This document shows positions 9,192 to 20,138 of a stretch of 64,000 bases of DNA, piece by piece. Numbering within the stretch: the stretch's first letter is position 1; the number at the start of each line of letters is the position of its first letter. The DNA comes from Thiohalocapsa sp963704155 (GTDB lineage: Bacteria > Pseudomonadota > Gammaproteobacteria > Chromatiales > Chromatiaceae): positions 10,371 through 74,370 of the forward strand of contig CAVPHF010000042.1 of the NCBI GenBank assembly GCA_963704155.1. The letters run 5' to 3'. The notes beneath the pieces are model-generated. The model had not been told where the DNA came from and made no database searches. It saw only the letters and a list, made by a program, of their open reading frames with translations. Both the position numbers and the translations under genes were made by a program.

Positions 9192-9797
9192 ATGATGAAG
9201 GTAAAGAGCGCACTGATCCTTACCGGTCTGCTCGGCGCAGGCTCCGCCGTCGCCGCGATCGGAGCCGGACGCATTCTAGGCTGGGGCGGCGATGCCGCCC
9301 AGACCAGCGCGGCGACCATGCGAAACACCGCGGCCATCTCCGACGCCGGCGTGGATAGGGACGCGTCGCTCTACACAGAGGCGCTCGCAGCAACATCGGC
9401 GCTGCGGGGTGGTCCGATTACGTCCGCGGTCGGTCGACCCGTATCCGTGGAATTCGCCGCCAGTCTGCTGCGGGCCGCCAGCTTCGGCCCCGCTCCTAAG
9501 ACGCCGGCGCAGTGGACATTGTTCCTGCCCACGGACGCGGCCTTCGCCCCACTCGCAGGCGCGCCGCTCGACCAGCTGGTGCACCACCCCAACGCGATGC
9601 TCGCCGTGCTGGACCGCCATCTGGTGGCCAGCACGGTGACGCTCGACGACCTTCGCCGCGGTGAAACGGTGAGCACGCTCGGCGGAAAGCCCGTCGAAGT
9701 GATCGGCGGTGAGACGCCCCGTGTCAACGGTGCCAACGTGCTCGCCGAACACCGCCTCGGCAACGGTCGTGTCCTCATCGTCGACGCCCTGCTTTGA
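9192..9797 (+). CDS. Secreted fasciclin (FAS1) domain protein
   Basis: The start ATG at 9192 follows GGAGG and opens MMKVKSALILTGLLGAGSAV, an export signal. Residues about 60-200 form one FAS1 domain with the H1-type motif TLFLPTDAAFAPL and the C-terminal NGRVLIVDALL (FAS1 pattern G.VHVID.VL). The YH-type central motif appears as LDRHLVASTVT. FAS1 domains mediate adhesion or matrix contacts outside the cell. It overlaps or abuts the lipocalin gene, which may be co-transcribed. An in-frame upstream start at 9159 would spoil the signal peptide, so I did not use it. Confidence 0.8.
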   Translation: MMKVKSALILTGLLGAGSAVAAIGAGRILGWGGDAAQTSAATMRNTAAISDAGVDRDASLYTEALAATSALRGGPITSAVGRPVSVEFAASLLRAASFGPAPKTPAQWTLFLPTDAAFAPLAGAPLDQLVHHPNAMLAVLDRHLVASTVTLDDLRRGETVSTLGGKPVEVIGGETPRVNGANVLAEHRLGNGRVLIVDALL

Positions 9798-9808
9798 GCA
9801 ACCCTCTA

Positions 9809-10354
9809 ATGACGACACACACGACCGGCGGTCTCGGTGCGCTCTTCGGCGGCTTCAGGGCGCGGCGCGAGCCCCCCGAGACCGTCTCTCACGTCGACCT
9901 CGATCGCCTGCTCGGCACCTGGTTCGAGGTCGCACGGCTGCCGAGCCTGGAGTCGGATGCCCCTTGGCAGCGCAGCGTCAACGTTACCGCCACTTACGCG
10001 AAACGCGCCGACGGTCCTGTCACCGTGCAGACCGTGGCGTACAACGCCAAGGCGCGGATGCGGCGCAACGAGGTCAACGGCACGGTGCATCCTGCAGACG
10101 CAACGGGCGCCAAACTGATTCTGAGATTCTACAAGCTCATCCGCGGAGACCTTTGGGTCATTGGTCTCGATCCCGACTACCGCTGGGCCTTGATGGGCAC
10201 GCCGAGCCGAAAGCGGCTGTGGCTGATCGCCCGAGCACCGCGCATCGAGCCGGCCGACTTCGAACGAGCGATGGCGATCGCAGCGGCGCAGGGCTACGAT
10301 TCGGCAGCCGTCGTTCCGACCCAGCAGGAGGCGCTTACACCTGGCCTCGGGTGA
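9809..10354 (+). CDS. Bacterial lipocalin (Blc-like)
   Basis: A 181-residue protein with lipocalin block 1 GTWFEVARLPSLES (G.W.EVAR signature), the mid-strand pattern VNVTATYAKRADG, and the C-terminal block YRWALMGTPSRKRLWLIARA (bacterial pattern Y.WALVG.P.R..LWIL.R.P). Lipocalins bind lipids and in E. coli Blc sits in the outer membrane. No lipoprotein signal is visible, so this copy may be cytoplasmic or have lost its leader. ATG 9809 is preferred; a TTG at 9794 overlaps the fasciclin stop and would add five residues. Confidence 0.85.
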   Translation: MTTHTTGGLGALFGGFRARREPPETVSHVDLDRLLGTWFEVARLPSLESDAPWQRSVNVTATYAKRADGPVTVQTVAYNAKARMRRNEVNGTVHPADATGAKLILRFYKLIRGDLWVIGLDPDYRWALMGTPSRKRLWLIARAPRIEPADFERAMAIAAAQGYDSAAVVPTQQEALTPGLG

Positions 10355-10750
10355 TTCATTCGGACTCGCGGTGCTCACCGTGCTCCTGGTCGCGTCCTGG
10401 TCCTGGAGGGGGTTCTGCCCTTCTACAGCCGTCGCGAGCACCGCGTTCGCCACGGCCTACGCAACGGAACCTTGGCCGCCACGAGCGGCGCCATCGGCGC
10501 GGCACTGGCACTGCGCGCCATCTTTGCGATCGTGACCGGCCTGATCGAGCACGGCGCCGATGCCGGCTACCTGGATTCTGTCCGCGGCGTGCACTGCATC
10601 AGTGACCCGGACGTCAGACGACCAGAGCGCCGGCAAGCCCTGGCGGCGCTGGCGCGATTCTCCGAGCAGTTCATGCAACGGTGACCGGACGGCCCCCGCC
10701 GCAGTGGAAAGTTCGAATGCCGGCATCGGCCGCAGCGCCGCGACTTCCTC
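10355..10750. other. Degraded region before the tRNA
   Basis: No intact gene. Around 10409-10440 the plus strand reads VLEGVLPFYSRRE, which faintly recalls DUF2065 (LV.EG.LPFLSPR), and an open stretch continues to 10683 without a family match. Treat as remnants. Confidence 0.35.
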
Positions 10751-10827
10751 GACCTCGTCACTCGGTTGGACAGAGCAGCCGCCTCCTAGGCGTCAGGTCA
10801 CAGATTCGCATCCTGTCGAGGGCACCA
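10751..10827 (+). tRNA. Degenerate tRNA-Arg(CCU), probable pseudogene
   Basis: The 77 bases from GACCTCG to GGGCACCA align with bacterial tRNA-Arg(CCU): anticodon loop CTCCTAG with anticodon CCT, variable region, T loop and encoded CCA. Departures from a working tRNA are visible. Acceptor pair 2-71 is A/G, D-stem position 10 is A, one anticodon-stem pair is broken (C/T), the T stem closes with A/C, and the conserved A58 in the T loop is C (TTCGCAT). These changes point to loss of function. The accessory island begins just beyond its 3' end, the usual place for integration into tRNA genes. Confidence 0.75.
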
Positions 10828-10830
10828 TCC

Positions 10831-11214
10831 TCACCGGGCTCGCCGATCCTCTTGTCCGACGACCTCCATCTTGAACGCATGGTCAGCGTTCATCGCCCCG
10901 AGGACCTCCTTGGCTTGCCGGGCCTCATCGTCGCTGACTCGCCGCACGTCTAGCACGTAGCGTCGACCGGCGCGCGTGACGATGCGGACGGTCGTTCCTT
11001 CCCAGCGGATTGACTCGAGCATGTCCTCGTCATCCAGTATGTCCTCGTGCGAGATGCTGACCCCGCGTTCGTCGGGCTCGAGAATAAACTCGAATTTGGG
11101 CGTACGAAGCAGCGTGAGGCTGATCACATCGACGGGGTCGGTCCGTCCTGCAATGGCGAACGAGACGATCAGGTCATCGCCGGATTCAGTAGTAATGAAC
11201 TCGACCGTTTCCAT
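10831..11214 (-). CDS. Unknown acidic protein downstream of hic remnant (127 aa)
   Basis: The frame starts METVEFITTESGDDLIVSFA behind GAGAAG and ends 4 bases from the degenerate tRNA. It is acidic, with a beta-rich first half (FEFILEPDERGVSI) and a helical C-terminus (DDEARQAKEVLGAMNADHAF). I do not recognise a family. The start overlaps the end of the hicB-like frame by about 28 bases, so it was probably co-transcribed with the toxin-antitoxin pair. Confidence 0.55.
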   Translation of the reverse strand: METVEFITTESGDDLIVSFAIAGRTDPVDVISLTLLRTPKFEFILEPDERGVSISHEDILDDEDMLESIRWEGTTVRIVTRAGRRYVLDVRRVSDDEARQAKEVLGAMNADHAFKMEVVGQEDRRAR

Positions 11215-11415
11215 CTTCTCGCATACCCTCGAGGTGAAAGGCGATAGCCTCCTTGATTTCCATTTCGACCTCCTCGACCGAGGCGCCCGTCGCAACGCAG
11301 CCGGGAAGATCTGGGACGTAGTCGGATGCTTGAATTGGCGATGGCTTCCCCTGGCAGCAACCAAATACCACCCGTCATCTTTGAGCATCGCCCGGACCTC
11401 GAAGATCTTGATCAA
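11186..11415 (-). pseudogene. Collapsed hicA-hicB toxin-antitoxin remnant
   Basis: From 11415 the minus strand encodes the N-terminus of HicA: MLKDDGWYLVAARGSHRQFK then HPTTS, with the catalytic His in GSHRQF. At about 11320 the similarity switches, in another frame, to HicB: DYVPDLPGCVATGASVEEVE followed by AFHLEGMREDG. The C-terminal half of the toxin and the N-terminal half of the antitoxin are missing, so a deletion fused the two genes. HicA is an mRNA interferase and HicB its antitoxin; neither can work here. Confidence 0.75.
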
Positions 11416-11517
11416 TTACTCAAGTTTGCCTATCACCAAAGTCTTGGTTTGGACGGAACTGATGTTTATGGCGTCACGTTAAGATTGGCGCCCCGCCGAG
11501 CCTCTCGTTGGGCAAAT

Positions 11518-11784
11518 TCATTCTCTAGCGGTCATGTCACCTAAGCCTGGCCTCTTTTCCCTCGAAGCCCGCTCGAAGCCTACTCGGCGCTCAATCAGGG
11601 GTTCACCGCCCGTGTCCAATAGCAGCTCGGTGTAGAGGTGACTCAGAGGCCAATGGCCCGCAAAGCGGACCGTACGTGCGCCGACCTCCCTAGTATCCGC
11701 TGTGCGGACCATCCGCTGGGTGGTCAGACTTATGTTCAAGGCCGGCAGCTGCACCAGACCGACAGTTAAACAGCGTCGTTCCAT
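11518..11784 (-). CDS. Unrecognised 88-aa protein
   Basis: A small frame overlapping the end of the next upstream gene by 19 bases. I recognise no motif or family, and the composition (many Arg, Thr, Leu) is neutral. It may be a genuine island gene or a truncated tail of one; evidence beyond an open frame in a co-oriented cluster is lacking. Confidence 0.3.
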   Translation of the reverse strand: MERRCLTVGLVQLPALNISLTTQRMVRTADTREVGARTVRFAGHWPLSHLYTELLLDTGGEPLIERRVGFERASREKRPGLGDMTARE

Positions 11785-12110
11785 TGGACCACCAGAGCGG
11801 GCTCTTCCTCATCTCTGATGTATAGGAGCGGGTTGCCTTTAATACCTTGTTTTCGCAAGGTGTCCATCACGTCGGTCACGGTAAGAGGTTGGGCATAGTC
11901 CATACCATGCATGGATACGAACTTGTTCGCTAGCCCGTGCAGAGTCGTTTGCACCCTGGATGTAGGGGAGCTCTTCGCTCGATCGGACATTGCAGTCCAG
12001 ACTGCTAAGGAGTAGATATCTCCGGGGAAGACAATACCTATACCCTTGAGCTTGGTGACGTGTATCTCATCCCTGTCGTATTTGCTGGTTTTCGCTCTCG
12101 GCTTTGTCAT
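11766..12110 (-). CDS. Unknown island protein (114 aa)
   Basis: The frame opens MTKPRAKTSKYDRDEIHVTK, a basic tail, then a globular part with GIGIVFPGDIYSLAVWTAMS and a C-terminus LLYIRDEEEPALVVQW. The base composition is less GC-rich than the flanking core genes, suggesting acquisition. No family is recognised. It belongs to a run of three minus-strand unknowns between the hic remnant and hsdR, the position where defence-linked genes of unknown type often sit; that association is inference. Confidence 0.5.
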   Translation of the reverse strand: MTKPRAKTSKYDRDEIHVTKLKGIGIVFPGDIYSLAVWTAMSDRAKSSPTSRVQTTLHGLANKFVSMHGMDYAQPLTVTDVMDTLRKQGIKGNPLLYIRDEEEPALVVQWNDAV

Positions 12111-12245
12111 TTCTTGCCATGATTGGTCGGTATGGGGCTCATTCCGCGACAGGCCACCGATATCAGCTTCTGCTTTCGAGACAAGGGCGCAGATTTTGTT
12201 GACGGAGACTGTCGGCGCTTCTGGGCGTTTGGCTGCAGGCTGTCG

Positions 12246-12584
12246 TTACGCGATCCTTTTTATTGAGACACTTGGCCGATAAACGTCTTCTGTCGTCCGC
12301 ACCTTGCAGCGGAATGTATGCTGGGCAATCGCGCCGTGTTGATGAAACTCACGCTTTAGTTTAGCCGTAACCTCGATGAGGATTATCTCATTTTCCGAAA
12401 TAGGCACGTCGCTGTTCAATAACTTCCAATAAAAGCTCCACGGGGTTCGTCCCTCAAGGAACAAACGTGTCTCCACTGCATCGGGCAGCTCGGGCAGTTC
12501 GCGTTCAATTTTCTTCTTGATATGATACTTGATTGTATCAATTGCGTTTGCAGATAACCCAGCTGAGGCATCGAGTCTTTTCAT
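12246..12584 (-). CDS. Unknown island protein (112 aa)
   Basis: The frame starts MKRLDASAGLSANAIDTIKY, followed by a charged helix (HIKKKIERELPELPD) and a C-terminus rich in beta residues. AT content is clearly above that of its neighbours. No family is recognised. It lies about 150 bases downstream of the end of hsdR in the same orientation. Function unknown. Confidence 0.5.
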   Translation of the reverse strand: MKRLDASAGLSANAIDTIKYHIKKKIERELPELPDAVETRLFLEGRTPWSFYWKLLNSDVPISENEIILIEVTAKLKREFHQHGAIAQHTFRCKVRTTEDVYRPSVSIKRIA

Positions 12585-12740
12585 TATTGAAGCACGGGGA
12601 AAGACAGTCTGTCAGTGATCGCCACGGTCGGCGCTTGGCTTGGGAAAGTCATCCCACGCCGGCAGAACGTGCAAATTTTCTGTCGGCAATCGGAAAGATT
12701 GTGGTCTGCCGGCCTCTCGCCACCCATCCAAGCCACCCTA

Positions 12741-15814
<3,074 letters not shown>

Positions 15815-15818
<4 letters not shown>

Positions 15819-17023
15819 GGCTGCAACCATTCCGTCACCGGGCGCGACAGGAAGGCTTCCAGCTCGATCCCATCGCCGCCCACCAGCATGGTGCGATCGG
15901 GCGCGAACGCCTCGACGAAGGCGGCCATGCCGGCCAGGGCATCGCGCCGGCGACCGCTCTTCACCTCGATTGCCAGCAGACGCTTGCCGTCGCGAACCAC
16001 GAAGTCGACTTCCCGATTCTTTTCGCGCCAGTAGAACAACTCGCACGCGCCGCGCTGGGCGGCGTTGGCCAAGTGCGCGCCGACCGCCGATTCAACCAAC
16101 CGCCCATAGAAGGACTGGTCGGCTCGGGCCTCTTCGGGAGACAGTCCTTCCACCGCGGTCATCAGAGCCGTGTTCAGAACCTGCAGCTTGGGGCTGGACG
16201 CGCGCCGGCGCACCGCCTGGCCGGCAAACTTCTGCAGGCCGGTCAGCATCCCCGCCGCCGCTAGCAGATCGAGATAGTGGGCCAGCGTGGTCGTGTTACC
16301 GGCGTCCTGCAACTGGCCGAGCATCTTGGTGTAGGACAGGGTCTGCCCGGAGTATCGGCAGCCCAGCTCAAACAGGCGACGCAGCAGTGCCGGCTTGTCC
16401 ACGCGGGTTAGCAGCAGCACGTCACGCGAGATGCTTGTTTCCACAAGCGAATCGAGGACGTAGCGCCGCCAGCGTGCCGGTTCGGCAATCAGTGGCGCAG
16501 CGCCAGGGTAACCGCCGAAATACAGATAGTCCGCAAGCGAGAAATCAAAGGCCGCGCGCATCTCATTGAACGACCAGTGCGGCAGATGCAGGGTCTCGAA
16601 GCGGCCGGCAAGGCTCTCGGTGAGCCCGCGCTCGATCAGCAACGGCGCCGAGCCCAGCAGCACCACCTGCAATGGCCGACGCCGGCGCGTGTCCTCGTCC
16701 CACAGATGTTTGACGGTTTCCGACCACTGCTCGACCTTCTGCACCTCGTCGATCACCAGCAAGCCGCCATCGGCGCCGGCTTCCAGTCGCGCCGCCTCCC
16801 ACTGCTGCCGCAGCCATGCACCATCGCGAAGCGTCGGCTCATCGGCACTGACAAACCGTACTGGGCGCTGCCACCGCTCGGTTACCTGCTGAACCAGCGT
16901 GGTCTTGCCGACCTGTCGTGCACCAGTCACCACCTGCAAATGACGCCGAGGCTCTGCCAGCCTTCGGGACAGTTCGGCAGCCTGAGGACGCTGGTAGTCG
17001 TTCTCGATTTTTACGCTTTTCAT
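15815..17023 (-). CDS. AAA ATPase with DUF4143 C-terminal domain
   Basis: A 402-residue protein. Residues about 25-160 form an AAA_14 P-loop ATPase with Walker A GARQVGKTT at 34-42 and Walker B LLVIDEVQ (Asp92, Glu93). The C-terminal part is DUF4143 with a PD-(D/E)xK-like core: YWREKNREVDFVVRDGKRLL then AIEVKSG. Such proteins are widespread and often mobile; their targets are unknown, and some resemble addiction or defence ATPases. Its start overlaps the stop of the upstream hsdR fragment and its stop overlaps the start of the full hsdR, so it sits as a cassette between two hsdR genes. Confidence 0.85.
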
Positions 17024-17040
17024 TGAGTATTTTTACTCAA
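17023..17040. promoter_or_regulatory. Perfect palindrome at the ATPase start codon
   Basis: TTGAGTA (17023-17029), TTTT, TACTCAA (17034-17040). The inverted repeat touches the ATPase ATG and also encodes the last codons of the upstream hsdR fragment. It could be an operator for autoregulation, an mRNA hairpin masking the start, or the trace of an insertion site. Confidence 0.5.
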
Positions 17041-17494
17041 CACAATGCGTAGTGCAAGCGCCCCTTTGGCATCATGCATCGACGCCGATGCCCCGGCGAC
17101 GCTGAGCTGGCGGACTACCAGCAGGTCGTTCCTCTCGGGGTGCTCGAAATCGACGAGCCGTGCCCTTCCGCCGCGGGTCTCGCCGGTCCCATCCCCAATG
17201 CGAGCGTCGCGGTATTCGACCTCGACCCCATCGGTGAGCAGCGCATGGAACCAGCGGTTGTTCTGGGTCAGCGTCGGGTGCGGTGGTCGCGACAGGATGC
17301 GCACCACCTCCTCGACGGTGTGGTGCGGCAGATCCGGGTTGAGGCGATGAAGCGCCGCCCCGAGGCGGCCTTTCAGCACGACGTCGATCGGACCGCCGCG
17401 TTCCCCCGCGTCGTCGATCTCGACGCCGCGCTTGGTGGCGGCGCCGATCGCACCGAAGTAGGCGATGGCGACGTCCTCGACCACGGATTCGTTC

Positions 17495-17573
17495 AACGCA
17501 AAGGCGCGAGGACGCGAAGGCGCAAAGCTTTCTGTTTCTTCTTTGCGACCTGGCGCCACTGCGTCTTTGCGTT
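17495..17573. repeat. Palindromic repeat element inside hsdR coding sequence
   Basis: The ends are inverted (AACGCAAAGGCGC at 17495; GCGTCTTTGCGTT ending 17573), with GGACGCGAAGGCGCAAAG and its partner CTTTGCGACCTGGCG inside. It matches the element at 17982. It is translated as part of the hsdR fragment: residues ~4-31, including GRKEETESFAPSRPRAFALN, come from it. Confidence 0.75.
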
Positions 17574-17582
17574 GGTCTTCGT

Positions 17583-17963
17583 TCATAGCCCATTCACCAC
17601 CCGATGAATGCCGTTCTTGAGCATGCGCTCGCCGAAGTTGATGACCAGTCCCAGTTTCATTCCGGTCAACCGCAGGTAGGTGAGGACTTGCGCTTCGAAA
17701 ATGGCGTTGTATTGCGCAGTCGCCTTGCATTCGACGATGACCAGACCGCCAACAATGACATCGATGCGCAGCGGCGACGCGAGGGTCTGGCCCTTGTAGG
17801 GGATCGGCAAGGATACCTGGCGTTGGACAGACAGGCCGCGCTGAGCGAGTTCCCAGACCAGCGCTTCTTCGTAGACGCTTTCCAGCAGACCGGGACCGCC
17901 AAGGGTGCGGTGGACCTCGATCGCGGCTTCGACGAGGTGGCGGCTGATTTCGTTCTCGGTCAT
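17583..17963 (-). CDS. GxxExxY protein
   Basis: A 126-residue protein with the family-defining motif GGPGLLESVYEEAL, preceded by VEAAIEVHRTL, and the later IDVIVGGLVIVECKA (a D..E.K nuclease-like core) and LGLVINFGE. Members of this family are often found inside or next to restriction and LPS genes, and their activity is unknown. The start is set at ATG 17963 (MTENEISRHLVEAA) because the preceding codons derive from a repeat element. It is coupled by ATGA to the hsdR fragment. Confidence 0.85.
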   Translation of the reverse strand: MTENEISRHLVEAAIEVHRTLGGPGLLESVYEEALVWELAQRGLSVQRQVSLPIPYKGQTLASPLRIDVIVGGLVIVECKATAQYNAIFEAQVLTYLRLTGMKLGLVINFGERMLKNGIHRVVNGL

Positions 17964-17981
17964 AGCAGGCCATCCGGATCT

Positions 17982-18065
17982 AACGCAAAGACGCAAGGTC
18001 GCGAAGGCGCAACGTAGATCTTGTTGACTTCTCTTTGCGGCCTGGCGTCTCTGCGCCTTTGCGTT
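17982..18065. repeat. Palindromic repeat element, second copy
   Basis: Begins AACGCAAAGACGCAAGGTCG and ends CTGCGCCTTTGCGTT, with inverted termini and an ~84-base span. It is the same family as 17495-17573 and lies just upstream of the GxxExxY start, where it could supply a hairpin in the leader. Confidence 0.75.
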
Positions 18066-18081
18066 GAATGCTCTAAAGGCT

Positions 18082-18145
18082 CGTTCTCTGTCATAGACGG
18101 CCGTCCGGATCTAACGCAAAGACGCGAGGTCGCGAAGGCGGGCAT
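18082..18145. repeat. Duplicated GxxExxY start region with partial repeat element
   Basis: The segment CGTTCTCTGTCATAGACGGC (minus-strand MTENE start) followed by CGTCCGGATCTAACGCAAAG repeats, with a few changes, the sequence at 17951-17991. It is a second copy of the 5' end of the GxxExxY gene with half a palindromic element. No second gene body is present. Confidence 0.65.
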
Positions 18146-18413
18146 CGGCCATGATCCCGGCCAGCATGCCGCCTACGTGAGAAGTTGGGTTCAGATCCTG
18201 AAGGAGGACCCGAAAGAGATCCTTCGGGCTTCCAGGGATGCGGATAAGATCACCGGGTACGTGCTGGACCTGGAGAGGGATCGAATGCCGGCGAACGTGG
18301 AGAAGCTGCCGCAGATCGAGCGGTGGTCCAGGCCGGAGTCGGCACAACAGGCGCTCGCCGAGGCGAAGCAAGCCCTCAAAGGTCGCGCCACGGCCGAGGA
18401 GCGGGAACGGTAG
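18139..18413 (+). pseudogene. C-terminal fragment of an ArdC-type antirestriction protein
   Basis: The plus strand reads HDPGQHAAYVRSWVQILKED then PKEILRASRDADKITGYVLD, the characteristic tail of ArdC/DUF1738 proteins (zincin-like domain of plasmid and phage antirestriction proteins). The N-terminal DNA-binding domain and the HExxH zinc motif are missing. The upstream junction is the repeat element at 18112-18139. It is the relic of a mobile element that once entered this restriction island. Confidence 0.65.
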
Positions 18414-18504
18414 GCCGACTTCATGGGCCTGACATGGAGTAGAGTTTTGTTCCGGTATCAGGAAAATCTTAAGTGCAGTCCGCTCTCGCGGATGGAGGTT
18501 ATTG

Positions 18505-18756
18505 ATGAGCCAGCTGATCCTTGATGTCCCTGACGATTCTCTGCTGTCGCTCAAGCTGTCCGATGAAGCTGCGGCGGCCGAGATCCGTTTGGCTGCATCC
18601 GTGAAGCTCTATGAGCTCGGACGGTTGTCATCCGGGGCTGCGGCGCGTCTCGCCGGTATTCCGCGGGTGCTGTTCCTGAGCAAACTCGCCGACTATGGCG
18701 TCGACACCTTCCGCCTCACTGAAGACGAGTTGGAGCGTCAGACATCCCTTGCCTGA
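18505..18756 (+). CDS. UPF0175 family antitoxin
   Basis: An 83-residue protein. The pattern LSDEAAAAEIRLAASVKLYE then LGRLSSGAAARLAGIPRVLF is typical of UPF0175, small ribbon-helix or helix-turn-helix proteins paired with DUF3368 PIN-like toxins. ATG 18505 follows GGAGG; a TTG one codon earlier is less likely. It overlaps the toxin gene by 8 bases. It should neutralise the toxin and repress the operon; that is inferred from the family. Confidence 0.8.
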   Translation: MSQLILDVPDDSLLSLKLSDEAAAAEIRLAASVKLYELGRLSSGAAARLAGIPRVLFLSKLADYGVDTFRLTEDELERQTSLA

Positions 18757-19234
18757 CGTCATCTGTAATACCTCGCCGTTCCAGTATTTGCACCAGATCG
18801 GGCATTTGGAGCTCTTGCCGAAACTGGTCTCGCGGATCGTTGTTCCGACCGCCGTTGCGGACGAACTGGCCGAGGGGCGGCGTCGAGGCCTTGATCTCCC
18901 TATCCCGGAAGATCTGCCGTGGGTCGATATGCGTACGCCGTCGAGCGAACAGGTCGTGCGTCTGGTCGCGGATCTCGGTCCCGGTGAAACCGGGGTTCTG
19001 TTCCTGGCGCTGGAGCGTACCGATGCAGTCGTGATCTTGGATGATGCCTTGGCAAGGCGTCATGCTGAGATGCTTGGGATCTCATTGACGGGGACGCTGG
19101 GAGTCCTGCTGGACGCCAAGCGCCGCGGGTTGGTGTTGGCGTTGACTCCGCTGATCGACGATCTCCAGCGCTTGGGCTTCCGGCTCAGCGACCGCACCCG
19201 CCAAGCTGTCTTGCGCAAGGCCGCAGAGCTGTAG
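18749..19234 (+). CDS. DUF3368 PIN-domain-like toxin
   Basis: A 161-residue protein beginning LPDVICNTSPFQYLHQIGHL from TTG 18749, the family N-terminus (V.V.NTSPL..L..IG). Acidic residues of the PIN-like fold appear in VADELAEGRR, GETGVLFLAL and VILDDALARRHAEMLG. PIN proteins are Mg-dependent RNases. The usual first Asp is Asn here (CNTSP), which is normal for DUF3368. It is translated from within the antitoxin stop region, implying coupled expression. Confidence 0.75.
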   Translation: MPDVICNTSPFQYLHQIGHLELLPKLVSRIVVPTAVADELAEGRRRGLDLPIPEDLPWVDMRTPSSEQVVRLVADLGPGETGVLFLALERTDAVVILDDALARRHAEMLGISLTGTLGVLLDAKRRGLVLALTPLIDDLQRLGFRLSDRTRQAVLRKAAEL

Positions 19235-19321
19235 CCTCATTGTTCTCAAGGCTGTGCGTCAACGGGGTTAGACCCACAGGGTAGGTTCAGAAATTGGTGT
19301 TTGTGGGTGTAGAAACGGATC

Positions 19322-19423
19322 ATGCTCCAGACATCCACAGTGCAGATCACCACGGAGATGCTCTCCCTCGTCGCCGAGATCGACGAGTTCAAGGGGGCGT
19401 GGCGAGCTCTGGGTACCTTGGCG
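19322..19423 (+). pseudogene. 5' stub of a Fic-family protein, cut by the outer intron
   Basis: The frame opens MLQTSTVQITTEMLSLVAEI and continues DEFKGAWRALGTLA, the N-terminal helix of Fic/DOC proteins (family continuation ..APERL..LRR.A.IESI). Similarity stops exactly at the inferred 3' boundary of the group II intron, which lies on the opposite strand. The inhibitory motif and the HPFxxGNG active site are absent. Fic proteins AMPylate target proteins. Confidence 0.7.
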
Positions 19424-19459
19424 GTCGGGTCAGAGGGGCCGAAGCCCCGTCTGCCCACA

Positions 19460-19489
19460 GAACCGTGCGTACGGGTCCGTACACGGCTC
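19460..19489 (-). ncRNA. Domain V of intron B
   Basis: On the minus strand GAGCCGTGTACGGACC pairs with the downstream CGTACGCACGGTTC, the conserved catalytic hairpin shape of group II introns. At 30 bases it is slightly shorter than the usual 34. Confidence 0.75.
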
Positions 19490-19490
19490 C

Positions 19491-20098
19491 TCACGCAAGG
19501 CGTATCCACCGGTCGACGTCAAACCAATGCGGTAGCTTCTTGTCGGAGCGAATTGCCTGTCCTTGCACGGCGATGAACCAGTCGTTGGGGTATGCCTTGG
19601 TCACCGCGCGGGTGTTGGACAAGGCCCAGCGACCGCGGTGGGAGTACACCGCCGCTGCCGCCTGACGGCGCGGCACGCCGCGCTTGATCAGTTTGCGATA
19701 GAGATTGCGCTGGTTCTTTTGTTGGTCGATCAAGCGCGCGCGCAGTCGTCGCCGAATGTGGGCTTCGATCTTGCGCAACTGCGCCGGATAGTTGGTCAGG
19801 GCGAAGTAGCTCGCCCAGCCGACGTACCAGCTGTTGATCCGCTCGATGCTGTCTTCCAGCCTCAGATGGGTGCCGCGCGGGGTCACCTCCTTGACCCGGG
19901 CCATCGCCGCTTGCAGGGCCTTGTGGGCAATCGCAATGGTTTCGCCCACGATGGTGAAGCCGAGGAATTTGACCCGATCGGATCGGGCCACTTGGCTCTT
20001 CTCGCGGTTGACCACCAGTTTGAGTCTCGTCTCGATGTATCCGCCGATGCTTGTCATCACCCGCTCGGCCGCCTTCGGCGTCTTCACGAAGATGTTGC
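19491..20098 (-). pseudogene. ltrA: Intron B reverse transcriptase, 3' part (second exon)
   Basis: After the inner intron the frame resumes NIFVKTPKAAERVMTSIGGY, RT domain 5 following the FADD motif, then the thumb and maturase region (VKFLGFTIVGE, INSWYVGWASYFALTNYPAQ) and a basic C-terminus. Joining codon TGC across the inner intron (T at 21968, GC at 20098-20097) restores FADDCNIFVK in frame. No HNH endonuclease domain is seen. Confidence 0.85.
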
Positions 20099-20138
20099 GT
20101 CGAGTCGCCCCGGGGAACCGCCCCCCGAGGCGCTCACA

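Larger units (their letters stand above)
17020..17586 (-). pseudogene. hsdR: Second, diverged hsdR 5' fragment
   Basis: A 188-residue frame. After an unusual N-terminus it reads SVVEDVAIAYFGAIGAATKR and continues as the HsdR N-terminal region (LHRLNPDLPHHTVEEVVRIL, then NNRWFHALLTDGVEVEYRD). It parallels the first ~135 codons of the full gene at 15818 with clear but incomplete identity, so the two are related alleles and not a fresh duplication. Similarity ends after VAGAS, at about 17080, where a short foreign tail leads into the ATPase start. The start ATG 17586 overlaps the GxxExxY stop (ATGA). It lacks all helicase motifs. Confidence 0.8.
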
